In this document: piece after piece, positions 25,663 through 35,860 of the stretch
Layout of the letters: each line of letters opens with the position of its first letter
Position numbering within the stretch: position 1 is the first letter of the stretch
Assembly: GCF_902635505.1 (NCBI RefSeq)
Contig: NC_045432.1
Coordinates: 77,923,051 to 77,987,050, forward strand
Origin: Sarcophilus harrisii
Lineage: Eukaryota > Chordata > Mammalia > Dasyuromorphia > Dasyuridae
Reading direction: 5' to 3'
DNA length: 64,000 nucleotides
Notes under the pieces: generated by a model
Told to the model about the DNA's origin: nothing
Database searches by the model: none
What the model saw: only the letters and a program-made list of their open reading frames with translations
Program-made: the position numbers and the translations under genes

Positions 25663-28422
25663 AATTTCTTAAACTCAAAGAAGAACACTAGAGGAAACCT
25701 GTGGGAAAAATGAGAGCAATGCAAGAAAAATATGCAAAGAGAATTGGTGGCTTAGAAAAAGAGATACAAAAACAATGAAAAAATAACTACATATAAAGCA
25801 GAATTGGCCAAGGGAAAAAAGAGGTACAGAGTATCACTAAAGAAAATAATTCTTGAAAAGTTAGAATTGGTCAAGTAGAAAGCTAATGACAACTATGAGT
25901 GATCAAAAAACAAGAAAACATATCAAAATAATGAAAAAATGTGAAATATCTTTTCAGAAAAACAAGTTACCCAGAATTTCTTAAACTCAAAGAAGAACAG
26001 TAAAGGAAACGTGGAAAAAATGAGAGCAATGCAAGAAAAATATGCAAAGAGAATTGATGGCTTAGAAAAAGAGATACAAAAATACTGAAAAATAACTACA
26101 TATAAAGCAGAATTGGCCAAGGGAAAAAAGAGGTACAGAGTATCACTAAAGAAAATAATTATTGAAATGTTAGAATTGGTCAAGTAGAAAGCTAATGACA
26201 ACTATGAGTGATCAAAAAACAAGAAAACATATCGAAATAATGAAAAAATAGAAAAAATGTGAAATATTTTTTCAGAAAAACAAGTTACCTGGAATTTCTT
26301 AAACTCAAAGAAGAACACTAGAGGAAATATGTAGAAAAATTGAGAGCAATGTAAGAAAAATATGCAAAGAGAATTGATGGCTTAGAAAAAGAGATACAAA
26401 AATACTGAAAAAATAACTACATATAAAGCAGAATTGGCCAAGGGAAAAAAGAGGTACAGAGTATCACTAAAGAAAATAATTATTGAAAAGTTAGAATTGA
26501 TCAAGTAGAAAGCTAATGACAACTATGAGTGATCAAAAAACAAGAAAACATATCGAAATAATGAAAAAATAGAAAAAATGTGAAATATTTTTTCAGAAAA
26601 ACAAGTTACCTGGAATTTCTTAAACTCAAAGAAGAACACTAGAGGAAATATATAGAAAATTGGAGAAAAAAAGAAAATATGCAAAGAAAAATTGATGGCT
26701 TAGAAAAAAGAGATAAAAATATTGAAAAAAATAACTAATAAAAGCAGAATTGGCCAAGGGAAAAGAGGCAGAGACAAAAAAATAATTTTGAAAAGAAATT
26801 GGCTGAAAGCAATGACAACTATGAGGATCAAACAAGAAAACATATTGAAAAATAAAAATAGAAAATGTGAAATTCTTCAGAAAAAACAAGTTATCTGAAT
26901 TTTTAAAACCCAAAGAAGAACACTAGAGGAAATAGTAGAAAAAATTGAGAGCAAAAAGAAAATATGCAAAAGAGAATGGATGGTTAGAAAAAGAGATACA
27001 AAATATTGAAAAAAAATACATAAAGCAGAATCAAAGGAAAAAGAGGACAGAGATCACCAAAGAAAATAACTTTGAAAAATTAGAACTGGCAAGTAGAAAA
27101 CTAATAACAACTATGAGTGATCAAAAACAAGAAAACATATCAAAATAATGAAAAAAATAGAAAAATGTGAAACATTTTTTCAGAAAACAAGTTACCTGGA
27201 ATTCTTAAACTTAAAGAAGAAACACTAGAGGAAATATGGAAAAACAGAGCAAAGAGAACTGATGATAGAAAAGAGATACAAAAATACTGGAAAAATAACT
27301 ACATAAAGCAGAATTGGCCAAGGGAAAAAAAAGGCAGAGTACACTAAGAAAATAATTTTGAAAAATTAGAATTGGTCAAGAAAGCAAACAACCATGAGGA
27401 TCAAAAACAAGAAAACATATCAAATAATGAAAAATAGAAAAATGTGAAATCTTCTTTCCAGCAAAACAAGTCCTGAATTTTTAAACTTAAAGAAGAACAC
27501 TAGAGGAAACAATGGAAAAATGAGAGCAACAAGAAAATATGCAAAAGAGAACTGATGGCTTAGAAAAAGAGATACAAAAATACTGAAAAACAACTACAAT
27601 AAACCAGAATTGGCCAAGGAAAGAGGTACAGAGTATCACTAAAGAAAAATTCCTTAAAGTTAGAATTGGTCAAGTAGAAAGCCAATAACAACTATGAGTG
27701 ATCAAAAACAAGAAAAACATCAAAATAATGAAAAAAAGAAAAATGTGAAATCTTTCAGAAAACAAGACTGGAATTTCTTAAACTTAAAGAAGAACACTAG
27801 AGGAAATATGTAGAAAAAAATGAGAGCAATGAAAGAAAAATATGCAAAGAGAATTGATGGCTTAGAAAAAGAGATACAAAAATACTGAAAAAATAACTAC
27901 ATATAAAGCAGAATTGGCCAAGGGAAAAAAAAGAGGTACAGAGTATCACTTAAGAAAATAATTCTTGAAAAATTAGAATTGGTCAAGTAGAAAGCTAATG
28001 ACAACTATGAGTGATCAAAAAACAAGAAAACATATCAAAATAATGAAAAAATAGAAAAAATGTGAAATATCTTTTCTTTTCAGCAAAACAAGTTCCCTGG
28101 AATTTCTTAAACTTAAAGAAGAACACTAGAGGAAACAATGGAAAAAATGAGAGCAATGTAAGAAAAATATGCAAAGAGAATTGATGGCTTAGAAAAAGAG
28201 ATACAAAAAAACACTGAAAAAATAACTACATATAAAGCAGAATTGGCCAAGGGAAAAAAGAGGTACAGAGTATCACTAAAGAAAATAATTCTTGAAAAGT
28301 TAGAATTGGTCAAGTAGAAAGCTAATGACAACTATGAGTGATCAAGAAACAAGAAAACATGTCAAAATAATGAAAAAATAGAAAAAATTTGAAATATCTT
28401 TTCAGAAAAACAAGTTACCTGG
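25663..28422 (+). repeat. Nine-copy tandem array of an L1 ORF1 coiled-coil segment
   Basis: The landmark aatttcttaaac and variants recur at about 25663, 25975, 26293, 26614, 26898, 27200, 27476, 27772 and 28101, and the series closes near 28422. Periods are 312, 318, 321, 284, 302, 276, 296, 329 and about 322 bp. Translated, the units resemble the helical part of marsupial L1 ORF1 protein, for example 'GLEKEIQK' and 'KLELASRKL' (the latter around 27,080-27,105). In-frame stops and shifts occur in every unit, so no intact protein is made. Copies 4-7 are shorter through scattered small deletions. Family knowledge: ORF1p forms a trimeric coiled coil upstream of its RNA-binding domain. Inference: unequal exchange or replication slippage turned one coil segment into a satellite-like array. 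Confidence 0.85.
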
Positions 28423-28760
28423 AAAAGAGATCAAGAAATGATCAATTAAGAAATATTAAGAAAGCCTCGACATCATATTTCAAAATATTATATTATAAAT
28501 GAAAACCGCCCATGCTTTTTAGAACCAGAAAGTAAAATAGAAAATGAAAGAATTTATAGTCATATCCTGAAAGCAAAACCAAAATGAAAACTCCCAGGAA
28601 TAAGAGACAAATTCTAGAGCTTTTTACTTGAGGAGAGAAACTACTTAAAGCATCCAGAAAGAAAAAAATTTCAATACTTTGCAGCCATAGTCAAGATCGC
28701 ATAAAATTTAGCGGGTACTAAGATAAAGGGGCAGAGGGATTATATAACAATTTCATAAAA
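28423..28760 (+). mobile_element. L1 ORF1 RNA-binding (Transposase_22-like) domain remnant
   Basis: After the last coil unit the sequence runs 'ctggaaaagagatcaagaaa', then 'agcctcgacatcatatttca', 'cagccatagtcaagatcgc' and 'aaaatttagc'. This follows the order of the marsupial ORF1 RNA-binding region as I recall it. It is single-copy here and heavily decayed, and it ends at a GA-rich tract. No ORF2 follows, so the element is truncated. Confidence 0.6.
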
Positions 28761-30320
28761 AAAAGAGGGGGAGGGAGGAAGAAGAAGAGGGGGAGAGAGA
28801 GAGAGACAGGAAGGGAGAGAGAGACAGAAATAGACAGAGATGGGGGAAGAGAGAGAGGAGCAGGCAGAGAGACAGAGATAGAGAAACAGGAAGGGGAAGA
28901 AAAACAAGAGATTGAGAGACTCAGACAGAAGGGGGCAAGAGAGAGAGAGGAAGGGAGAGAGAAACAGGAAGGGGGAGAGAGACAGAGGGAGACTCAGAAG
29001 GGGGGAGAGTAGCAAAAGAGAGGAGGGGAGACAGAGACAGGAGGAGGGAGAGACAGATAGGAGTTGAGAGAGAAAGAGACAGAAATGGGGAAGAGAGACA
29101 GACAGACAGGCACAGGAGGAGAGAGGGAGAGACAGATAAGAAAGGAGACAGAGATAGAGGAGGGGGAGATCAAGACAGACAGAGACAGGAGGGGGGGAAC
29201 AGAGACAGACAGGAGGGGAAAGAGAAAGATAAAAGGGAGAGAGACAGGAGGAGGGAGAGATTCAGGATGTGAGAGACAGACAGAAGGGGAGAGAGAGAAT
29301 GGGGGGAGAGAAACAGAGAGAGGGGGAAGAGAGAGACAGATCAGAGGAGGGATAAATAGGAAGGGAGAAAGACAGAAAGAGACAGGGAAGAGAGGGGGGG
29401 AAAGAGACATAGGAGGGGAGACAGGGAGAGACAGGCAGGAAGGGAGAAAGAAACAGGAGGGGGAGAGAGCAAGAGAGAGTAAAAGAAAGGGCAAGAGAGC
29501 AACAGACAGGAGGCGAGAGAGAGATAATCAGAAAAATAGAAAGGAGATGAGAGAGAGAGACAGATAGGAGGGAGAGAGAGACAGAGACAAGAGGGGAGAG
29601 AGACAGACAGAAAAACAAACAGGAAGGGAGAGACAGAGACAGGAGGGTAGAGACAGATAGGAGTGAGGAGAGAAACAAAGGGAGAGACAGGGTGACAGAG
29701 ATAGAGGAGGGGAGAGAGACAGAGTGAAAGAGATAGAGGGGGGAAAGAGTCAGAGATAGGAAGGGGGAGAGAGACTGAGACAGAAAGACAGACAGACAGG
29801 AGGGGGGAAGAGCGAGAGAGAGTGAAAGAGAAGGTGAGAGAGCTAGAGAAAGGAAGAGGGGAGAGAGACGTAGATAGGAAGGGGAGAGAGAGACAAAGAC
29901 AGGAGGGGGAGAGAGATAATCAGAAAAATAGAAAGGAGGGGAGAGAGGGAAAGACAGAGAGTGACAGAGATAGAGGAGGGGAGAGAGAGAGACAGATAGG
30001 GAGAAAGAGACAGTGACAGGAGCAGGGAGAGAGAGTCAAAGACAGGAGGGGGACAGAGAAAGATAAACAGGAGGGGAGAGACAGATGGGAGTGAGGAGAG
30101 AGAGAGACAAAAGGAAAGACAGTGACAGAGAGACAGAAAGACAGGAGGGGGGAGAGAGAGAGTGAAAGAGAGATAGAAAAAGGAGGAGGGGAGAGAGACA
30201 GAAAGACAGGAGGGGGAGAGAGGCACACAGACAGACAGAAAGGGAGAGACAGAAACAGAGTAAAAGAGATAGAGGGAGGAGAGGAAGAGGGGGGAAGGAA
30301 GAGGATGGAGGAAAAAACAA
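28761..30320. repeat. GAGA/GACAG purine tract, about 1.56 kb
   Basis: The + strand is almost pure purine, made of 'gagagagaca', 'gacagacaggagggg' and 'gggagagagac' blocks without one fixed period. The many open frames on both strands follow from base composition and have no protein-family features. The C/T-rich strand could support intramolecular triplex structure. Confidence 0.9.
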
Positions 30321-31690
30321 ATCAACAGAGTGACCCCTTGAGTGAGAGATGGATGGGTATATTGAAATAGCAAGGGAACATTACATAATTAGAAAAAATT
30401 AACCAGGAAATGGTAGGTGAATGGTCAAAGACAAAGATACAGGGAGAGAAAAATTGATTGAGAAAGATAGATACAGCAGGGTGACAATGATTGATGCACA
30501 GGCACTGAAAGTGTGAATGGAGAAATTCAGGCTGTAGGTAAGGTGACAGAGAGATCTAACTAGCAGAAAGTGAATGAACAGTATGAAATGTAAGATGGCC
30601 GAATTGGGAATTAGCAGGAAAGAGATAAATGAACAAAATGAATCTTGTTATAGAGAATGAGACAAACGGATCTCTTAGACTAGACACTTGGAGATAAAGA
30701 AATAAAAAGTTAGAAAGAATTCAGCATTGCAAAACCCATGGCTGAATAGCCCAAGAGAAGCATGGAATAGTGAATGCTAATATTAAAAACCCAAGAAAAA
30801 TGGAAGAGTGTGTAAGATATCAAAAAATGAATTCGTGGAGAAATCAGAATCACAAAGAAAAAATGGTAAGAGAGATAAAAATACATGGAAAAAGTTATAC
30901 TAAGTGAGAGATTCTTGGCTGAAGATGCATGTATGAGTGAATAGTTAATAGTCAAAATTGAAATTAGAAAGAAGGAAGGAATGACGAGAGTTCTACAATG
31001 CAAGATGAAGTGAGAACAGTTGGCAAGACTGAAATGAAATGGTTAGACGGAGCCATGTTCGAAAGGATATTTAGATTAGCTGAAGAAAGGAGACGTGAAT
31101 GGATGGCAAGGCCTAGAAGGTAACAGATGAATGAATATTGAGGCAAAAGTAGCAAGGATATTGTGATTACAAAGAGCTGGAAAATGAAAAGCAAACGACT
31201 ATATTGAGAATTAGATATGGAATATTTGCTGAGATCCTGACACTGAGATTCAGGTGAAAGTACAAATCTAGAAAGTAAGGTTTAGATACTTAGAAAAACA
31301 ACCCAAGTGGGAAATGGAAGTGTAAAGTCAAGTCCCAAGTCAGAATTACCTGCTTAGAAAAACACTCTGGAATTGGCTGGGGAGATATGGATTAATGGAA
31401 AGGCTTAGACAGGGACGAATGCATTACTTGCAGGGACAGGTGGGAGTTAGGTGTGTATACCAGCAGGGAGGTACTCAGAGAGACAGACAGACAGGAGGGA
31501 AGAGACAGAGACAGGAGTGGGGAGAGAGACAAACAAACAGAAAGGGAGAGACAGAGTGAAAGAGGGGGAAGTTAGGTGTGTATACCAGTAATACAGATGT
31601 GAGGAATAGGGTAAAATGAGGGTGGGAATAATAGAGAATTCTAGGAGGGAAAGAAAGATAAAAGAACAGAAGGAGGGTTAGGCGTGATCA
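30321..31690. repeat. Probable decayed relative of the purine-rich satellite
   Basis: The + strand is again A+G-rich. Short stretches resemble A-module phrases, for example 'gtaagatggccgaattggg' near 30,590 (compare 'gagatggctgaattg') and 'agtgagagattcttggctg' near 30,903 (compare 'agtaagagattcttggatgg'). The order is only partly kept, so the relationship is an inference. If correct, satellite sequence lies on both sides of the L1 array and GA tract. Confidence 0.4.
31470..31566. repeat. GACAGACAGG patch inside the satellite relic
   Basis: This 97-bp island resembles the large GA tract. It is flanked by two copies of 'gttaggtgtgtataccag' (about 31,447 and 31,570). Confidence 0.75.
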
Positions 31691-31702
31691 AGAGAGACCC
31701 AA

Positions 31703-31951
31703 ATGGAGCTACACAACGGACGGATCACAGCGATGGATTCCATGGAGAAAATGCAACGGATCAAGAAACAGCTGGAGTGGATCTGTGATGAAGGAATACA
31801 GGTAATAATCATGGTGGTCCAGAGGGAGGGACTGAGGGATCTAGGAATAGATGCCATGACAGAGGGGGCAGATGAACCTACAAGAGGGGAGCCAAGGTCC
31901 AGTGGCTTTGAATCAGGCACTAGTTGTCCAAAAGGAGATTTTTTTTCCTAA
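31703..31951 (+). other. Unrecognised 82-codon open frame, exon-like
   Basis: An ATG at 31,703 opens 82 codons ending at 31,951. The first 33 residues (starting MELHNGRITAMDSMEKMQRI) are rich in charged and hydrophobic residues with helix-like spacing. Directly after 'gaaggaatacag' (about 31,800) comes gtaata, a usable splice-donor context. There is no pyrimidine tract upstream, so a good acceptor is missing and an in-frame TGA lies just before the ATG. I do not recognise the sequence. It could be a 5' exon, an exon remnant or chance. Confidence 0.2.
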
Positions 31952-33000
31952 CCACGCCCTTCTGGGAGATGGTAGACATTTCCAAGAGAATAAGAAATTG
32001 CAGCTGGAAAAAGGAGAAGGAAGGGAAATCCAAATCCTTTTTTTCCTGATTTTGGGAAATCGAAGGGAAAGTCCCAAGCTTCCTTAAAGAGACTAAGAGA
32101 AAGAAAGGATGAAGATTTGGCCTTTCTTTGCCTTTTAGTGAGCAGCTTTTTTTGGATCAGTCACCAATCCTTTTTTGGCATTGATCCCAATCAAGGGGGA
32201 TAAATGAGGAGCCACTGATTATGTGTGTGTTCTTTAGCAAGGAGTCAGGGCAATGGGGTCCACTAAAAGGACCCAGGCTCATCCTCATTCATGAGCCTAG
32301 TAATGGTCACCACTACACAAGCAAGAAGATAACATGAGAAAGAATAGAAAGGTAAGGGAGACAAAAAGTCCCCCTTAGTGAAGTGGGACAAAAACAAAAC
32401 GACAGTAATGGGAGAGGCAGGTATGGAGGTAACGAGCCAAAGAAAGAGATGGAGCCAAGGAAAAAGAACCAGATATGAAGCCAGAGAGAAAAGTAAACTA
32501 GGTAAAGGGAACAGACCAAGAGAAAATTAGAGAACATGAATTTAGAGACAAGATGATGGTGTGCAAAAATGAAGGGAAAAGACACCTAGTAAAGGAGACA
32601 AAACCATTGAAGGATGAAGGGACATGGAGCTCAAAAGATTATAAAAGAGAGACAAAGACAGTAAGACTATGGGAAGAAGACAGTGAGATCGAATTGAAGG
32701 GAGATAGTGACAGGCAGAGACAAAGAGAAATAAGAAGGAAGGAAGAAGGGAGGGATGAAGAAAGGAAAGAAGGAAATGATACTAGTGAAAGCTACAGAAA
32801 CATAGTTGGGGAGGGAAAGGGCCTTACTTTGATTTTCTCAGTTCTCCATCAGACTTAGCCCTGAGGGAAAGAAGAAGGTTGGGAGGGGAATGCCTTCTCT
32901 TCTATCTTTCCATCAGCATCTGTGGTATCTACAAGAGTATGGGCCTGCCCAGTCAGCCTGACACAAACCTCTAAATTTGTATCTATTTCCCTGGCCACAG
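31952..33000. other. Non-repetitive, partly purine-rich stretch, no gene seen
   Basis: 31,952-32,330 is ordinary mixed sequence with T-runs. 32,331-32,860 is A+G-rich, and its open frames look compositional. From 32,861 the sequence turns pyrimidine-rich and leads into a good splice-acceptor context at 32,982-33,000. I found no recognisable repeat or protein family. Confidence 0.6.
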
Positions 33001-33141
33001 ATCAGCAAACAGCAATCCTGAGAGGTGAACATTTACAGCTTTGGAGGCTACCTCACGAATCCAGGAGATCCAGAGACTTCGAATAAGAGTTGTCCGACAA
33101 GAAGGAACTGTTTTCTTGCAACTGGACCCATTTTTGGAGAA
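33001..33141 (+). other. Exon-like segment with consensus splice signals
   Basis: The left edge follows 'tctatttccctggccacag', a strong acceptor. The right edge precedes gtaagt at 33,142, a strong donor. The 141-bp interval has stops in every frame if read from its first base. One frame is open from about 33,030 to 33,144 and reads 'LEATSRIQEIQRLRIRVVRQ' followed by 'EGTVFLQLDPFLEK', then TAA overlapping the donor. It could be a terminal or non-coding exon, or a chance pair of sites. I do not recognise a family. Confidence 0.3.
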
Positions 33142-33285
33142 GTAAGTTGATGACTGGCAGGCAGATGAGCAGCTCAGGAGGAGGATGGAAAGAGCTTGAG
33201 AAATCCAGGGGAAATCCAGTATTCTACAGAGCTCTCCTTAGAGAATTAGAGAATTTTAGAGTGTCTAACTTTTCTTTTTAAGAAT

Positions 33286-33640
33286 GACATTGATAATATA
33301 AACACAAATGATACCAATAAAAATTTGCAATTTGAGAAAATGATAAAAAGGAGAGACAGAGGGGGGAAGGAAAAAAAGTTATAAAAGGAAGCAAAAAAGA
33401 AAAATAGAGGGAAGAAAATAAAGAGCACAAGGGAGAAAGGGAGATAGAGTGGGAAGCCAAGAGGGAAGTAAGGCTGGAAAGATGAAGAGAGGAGGGGAAA
33501 AAGCATAATAGAAGGGAGGCAAGATGTGAAAGGGAGGTAGGTAGACCAAAAAGGATAGAGAAGAAAGGAGGGTGGGAGAATTAATAGAAAGGATAGGGAA
33601 GGAGGAATAACTGGGAGAAAGGTAAGAAGGGATCTAGATG
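33286..33640. repeat. A+G-rich low-complexity stretch
   Basis: The + strand consists of aaag, gggag and gaagg blocks without a clear period. Open frames on the minus strand are the compositional complement and have no family features. Confidence 0.7.
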
Positions 33641-33984
33641 GGTGAACCTTTGGGATTTCCCCCTTTCAATAGTGTACCTTGTTCTGGCTGCTCTGCCATG
33701 TGGAGACAGAGTAAATCTGCTTCTGGGCAGGTCGTGCTCCCTGCCTTTGAAACATGTGCAGGAATCCTATAACTTTTGAACTTGCCACCTAGTGAAGTAA
33801 GACGTTTGGCTGATGAGCGCAACTAGGTGTGCATTCAAAACATAATACAAGTAAAAGGGAAGCTCTTTCGTCTTCAGTCCTGCCTGGATGTGTTTAGCTG
33901 AAGAGTACTTTTAAGTTTCCCCATAGGGAGAGAGCATTAGTACCAATAGCCTACTTATCCCACTCATGGTTTGTTGTTTCTTAC

Positions 33985-34253
33985 CTCCCTTAGATGAACA
34001 TACATCGGGACTGGAATGGACCATGTGACCTTGGAAAGTTCAGAAGAGCTACTGGAGGTTCGGGAGCTTGAGTCCGAGACAAACTTGGTAATCGCCGAGC
34101 CTAGTCTGCCAGCACGGCCCCAAGGGACAGCCAAGACGCCAGGTCCTACAAGCAAGAAAGCAACTCTGTCCATTGCGCCACGTTCAGAATTTAACATGGC
34201 ACGCAAATGCATTGGAGCAGAAACTTTAAGTTTCATCTCACTTTCCTCAGGAA
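33985..34253 (-). other. Possible coding exon on the minus strand
   Basis: Read on the minus strand, an acceptor-like 'caaaccaccttag' ends at 34,254. An open stretch of 269 nt (phase 2 at the start, phase 0 at the end) then runs to a donor 'gggag|gtaagaa' at 33,985/33,984. The peptide includes 'GAMDRVAFLLVGPGVLAVPW' and a serine-rich segment. I cannot place it in a family. The plus strand of the same interval is also open for 97 codons (34,016-34,306), so one of the two is a shadow. No neighbouring exon was identified. Confidence 0.2.
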
Positions 34254-34306
34254 CTAAGGTGGTTTGGGGGAATATATGCCCTGGACTGTGTCTTCTCAGT
34301 GAATAG

Positions 34307-35195
34307 ATCTTTGTAACAGGAAATTGATGTCTATTGGTTAAAAGGAGGCAATAATAAACCCACAAGCACTGGCAACTGATACTGAATAAAAAACATTGTT
34401 AAAGGCTCAGGCCAAAAGCATTAGAACAAAACATTTTCAATCTTTCAGAGACAGTCCTAGAACCCTGAGGTGAGATGGAGGAGCTGACCCTGGAAAGTCA
34501 AAGCTGCAGAGCACAGCCTGCATACTCAGTTTCTCTCCTTACTGTTTCTTAGGATCTTTGGGGATGAAAGAGAGGGGAAGACTGGGAGGAAAAGCAGGAG
34601 GAGCAGTCTAAATATGATTAAGGACCAAGTATCACATCTAGGAGCTCTGAAATTTGTTGCCTTGTGTTTGTGCTGTTGTTTTTTTTGTTTTGTTTTGTTT
34701 TGTTTTTTAACATGACCACTTTATATTGATTGCATCTTATAAATGAAAGATTTATCCAGAATAAGGTAATTCCAGAATTGGGGCAGAATGTGGCTGTAGA
34801 TTTTATTTTTCTTATTACTGAGATATATGTATTGCACCTTTAACTTAAATTAAGGAGCAGGCCAGGACCACATGCCTCCATGGGAAGGGAACTAGTCTGA
34901 GTTTGTTCAGGCTGAGTTCCCTCTTGTAGCCAATGGAGATGCTAAAACATTTGAGAAAGGCTATTTGGGGGAGGTACCAGTGCAAGTCTAATGGTGCCTC
35001 TAGGGTAATGGCTGCAATAGTGTCGCATAGTCAACAATTCATATGCTTCCCTCTCTCTTTAGATGATTACTATCATATCTACCTACTAGGGCTTCAGGAT
35101 GGTGGCACAGGAACTGTGTGGACCAAGTCCAATTCCAAGTATTTCATGCAGCCTTTACCATTGTCACAGAGAGATGATGATGATCACAAGACAAC
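34307..35195. other. Single-copy stretch with a GTTTT tract, no gene seen
   Basis: The interval is mixed sequence with a GTTTT/T-rich tract at about 34,673-34,708. An open frame at 34,933-35,253 has no recognisable features and runs into the minisatellite, so I do not call it a gene. Confidence 0.5.
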
Positions 35196-35860
35196 TTTCC
35201 AAAATTTAGGGGAGTCGGTGAAAGCAGTCCTCAAAATCATATTTTCTCTCTGAAAACATTAATATGATGAAGAAAGAATATTATTGACTGAGTAATCTAA
35301 TCCTGGAATACTAGGATGATTAGGAGAAACTTACCAAATTTAGGGGAGTCGGTGAAAGCAGTCCTCAAAATCATATTTTCTCTCTGAAAACATTAATATG
35401 ATGAAGAAAGAATATTTTTGACTGAGTAGTCTAATCCTGCAACGCTAGGGTGACCAGGAAAAACTTACCAAAATTTAGGGGAGTCAGTGAATGCAGTCCC
35501 CCAAATCATATTTTCTCTCTGAAAACATTAACATGACGGAGAAAGAATATTTTTGACTGAGTAATCTAATCCTGGAACGCTAGAATAACCAGGAGAAACT
35601 TACCAAAATTTAGGGTAGTTGGTGAAAGCAGTCCCCAAAATCATATTTTCTCTCTGAAAACATTAACACAATGGAGAAAGAATATTTTTGACTGAGTAAT
35701 CTAATCCTGGAATACTAGGATGATTAGGAGAAACTTACCAAATTTAGGGGAGTCGGTGAAAGCAGTCCCCCAAATCATATTTTCGCTCTGAAAATATTAA
35801 CACAATGGAGAAATAATTTTATTAATTGAGTAATCTAATCCTGGAACTCTAGGATTTACT
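35196..35860. repeat. Minisatellite of about 135 bp, five copies
   Basis: 'aatttaggggagtcggtgaa' and close variants begin at about 35,202, 35,337, 35,473, 35,609 and 35,742. Each copy continues through 'catattttctctctgaaaac' to 'tctaatcctgga'. Copies differ by a few substitutions. The last is the most diverged and truncated at about 35,860. Outside the array only ordinary sequence is seen. Confidence 0.92.

Noticed and set aside
25663-28422. CRISPR-like interpretation of the regular array
   Set aside because: Whole units of about 320 bp are repeated without unique spacers, and the content aligns to L1 ORF1.
29064-29567. 167-codon R/E/G/D-rich frame in the GA tract
   Set aside because: It is a translation of GAGA/GACAG repeats. 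The opposite strand is open as well, and there is no start context or domain.
34140-34195. tRNA-like phrase on the minus strand (gtggcgcaatggacagag)
   Set aside because: Only an A-box-like stretch resembles tRNA-Arg. No B box, acceptor stem pairing or terminator follows.
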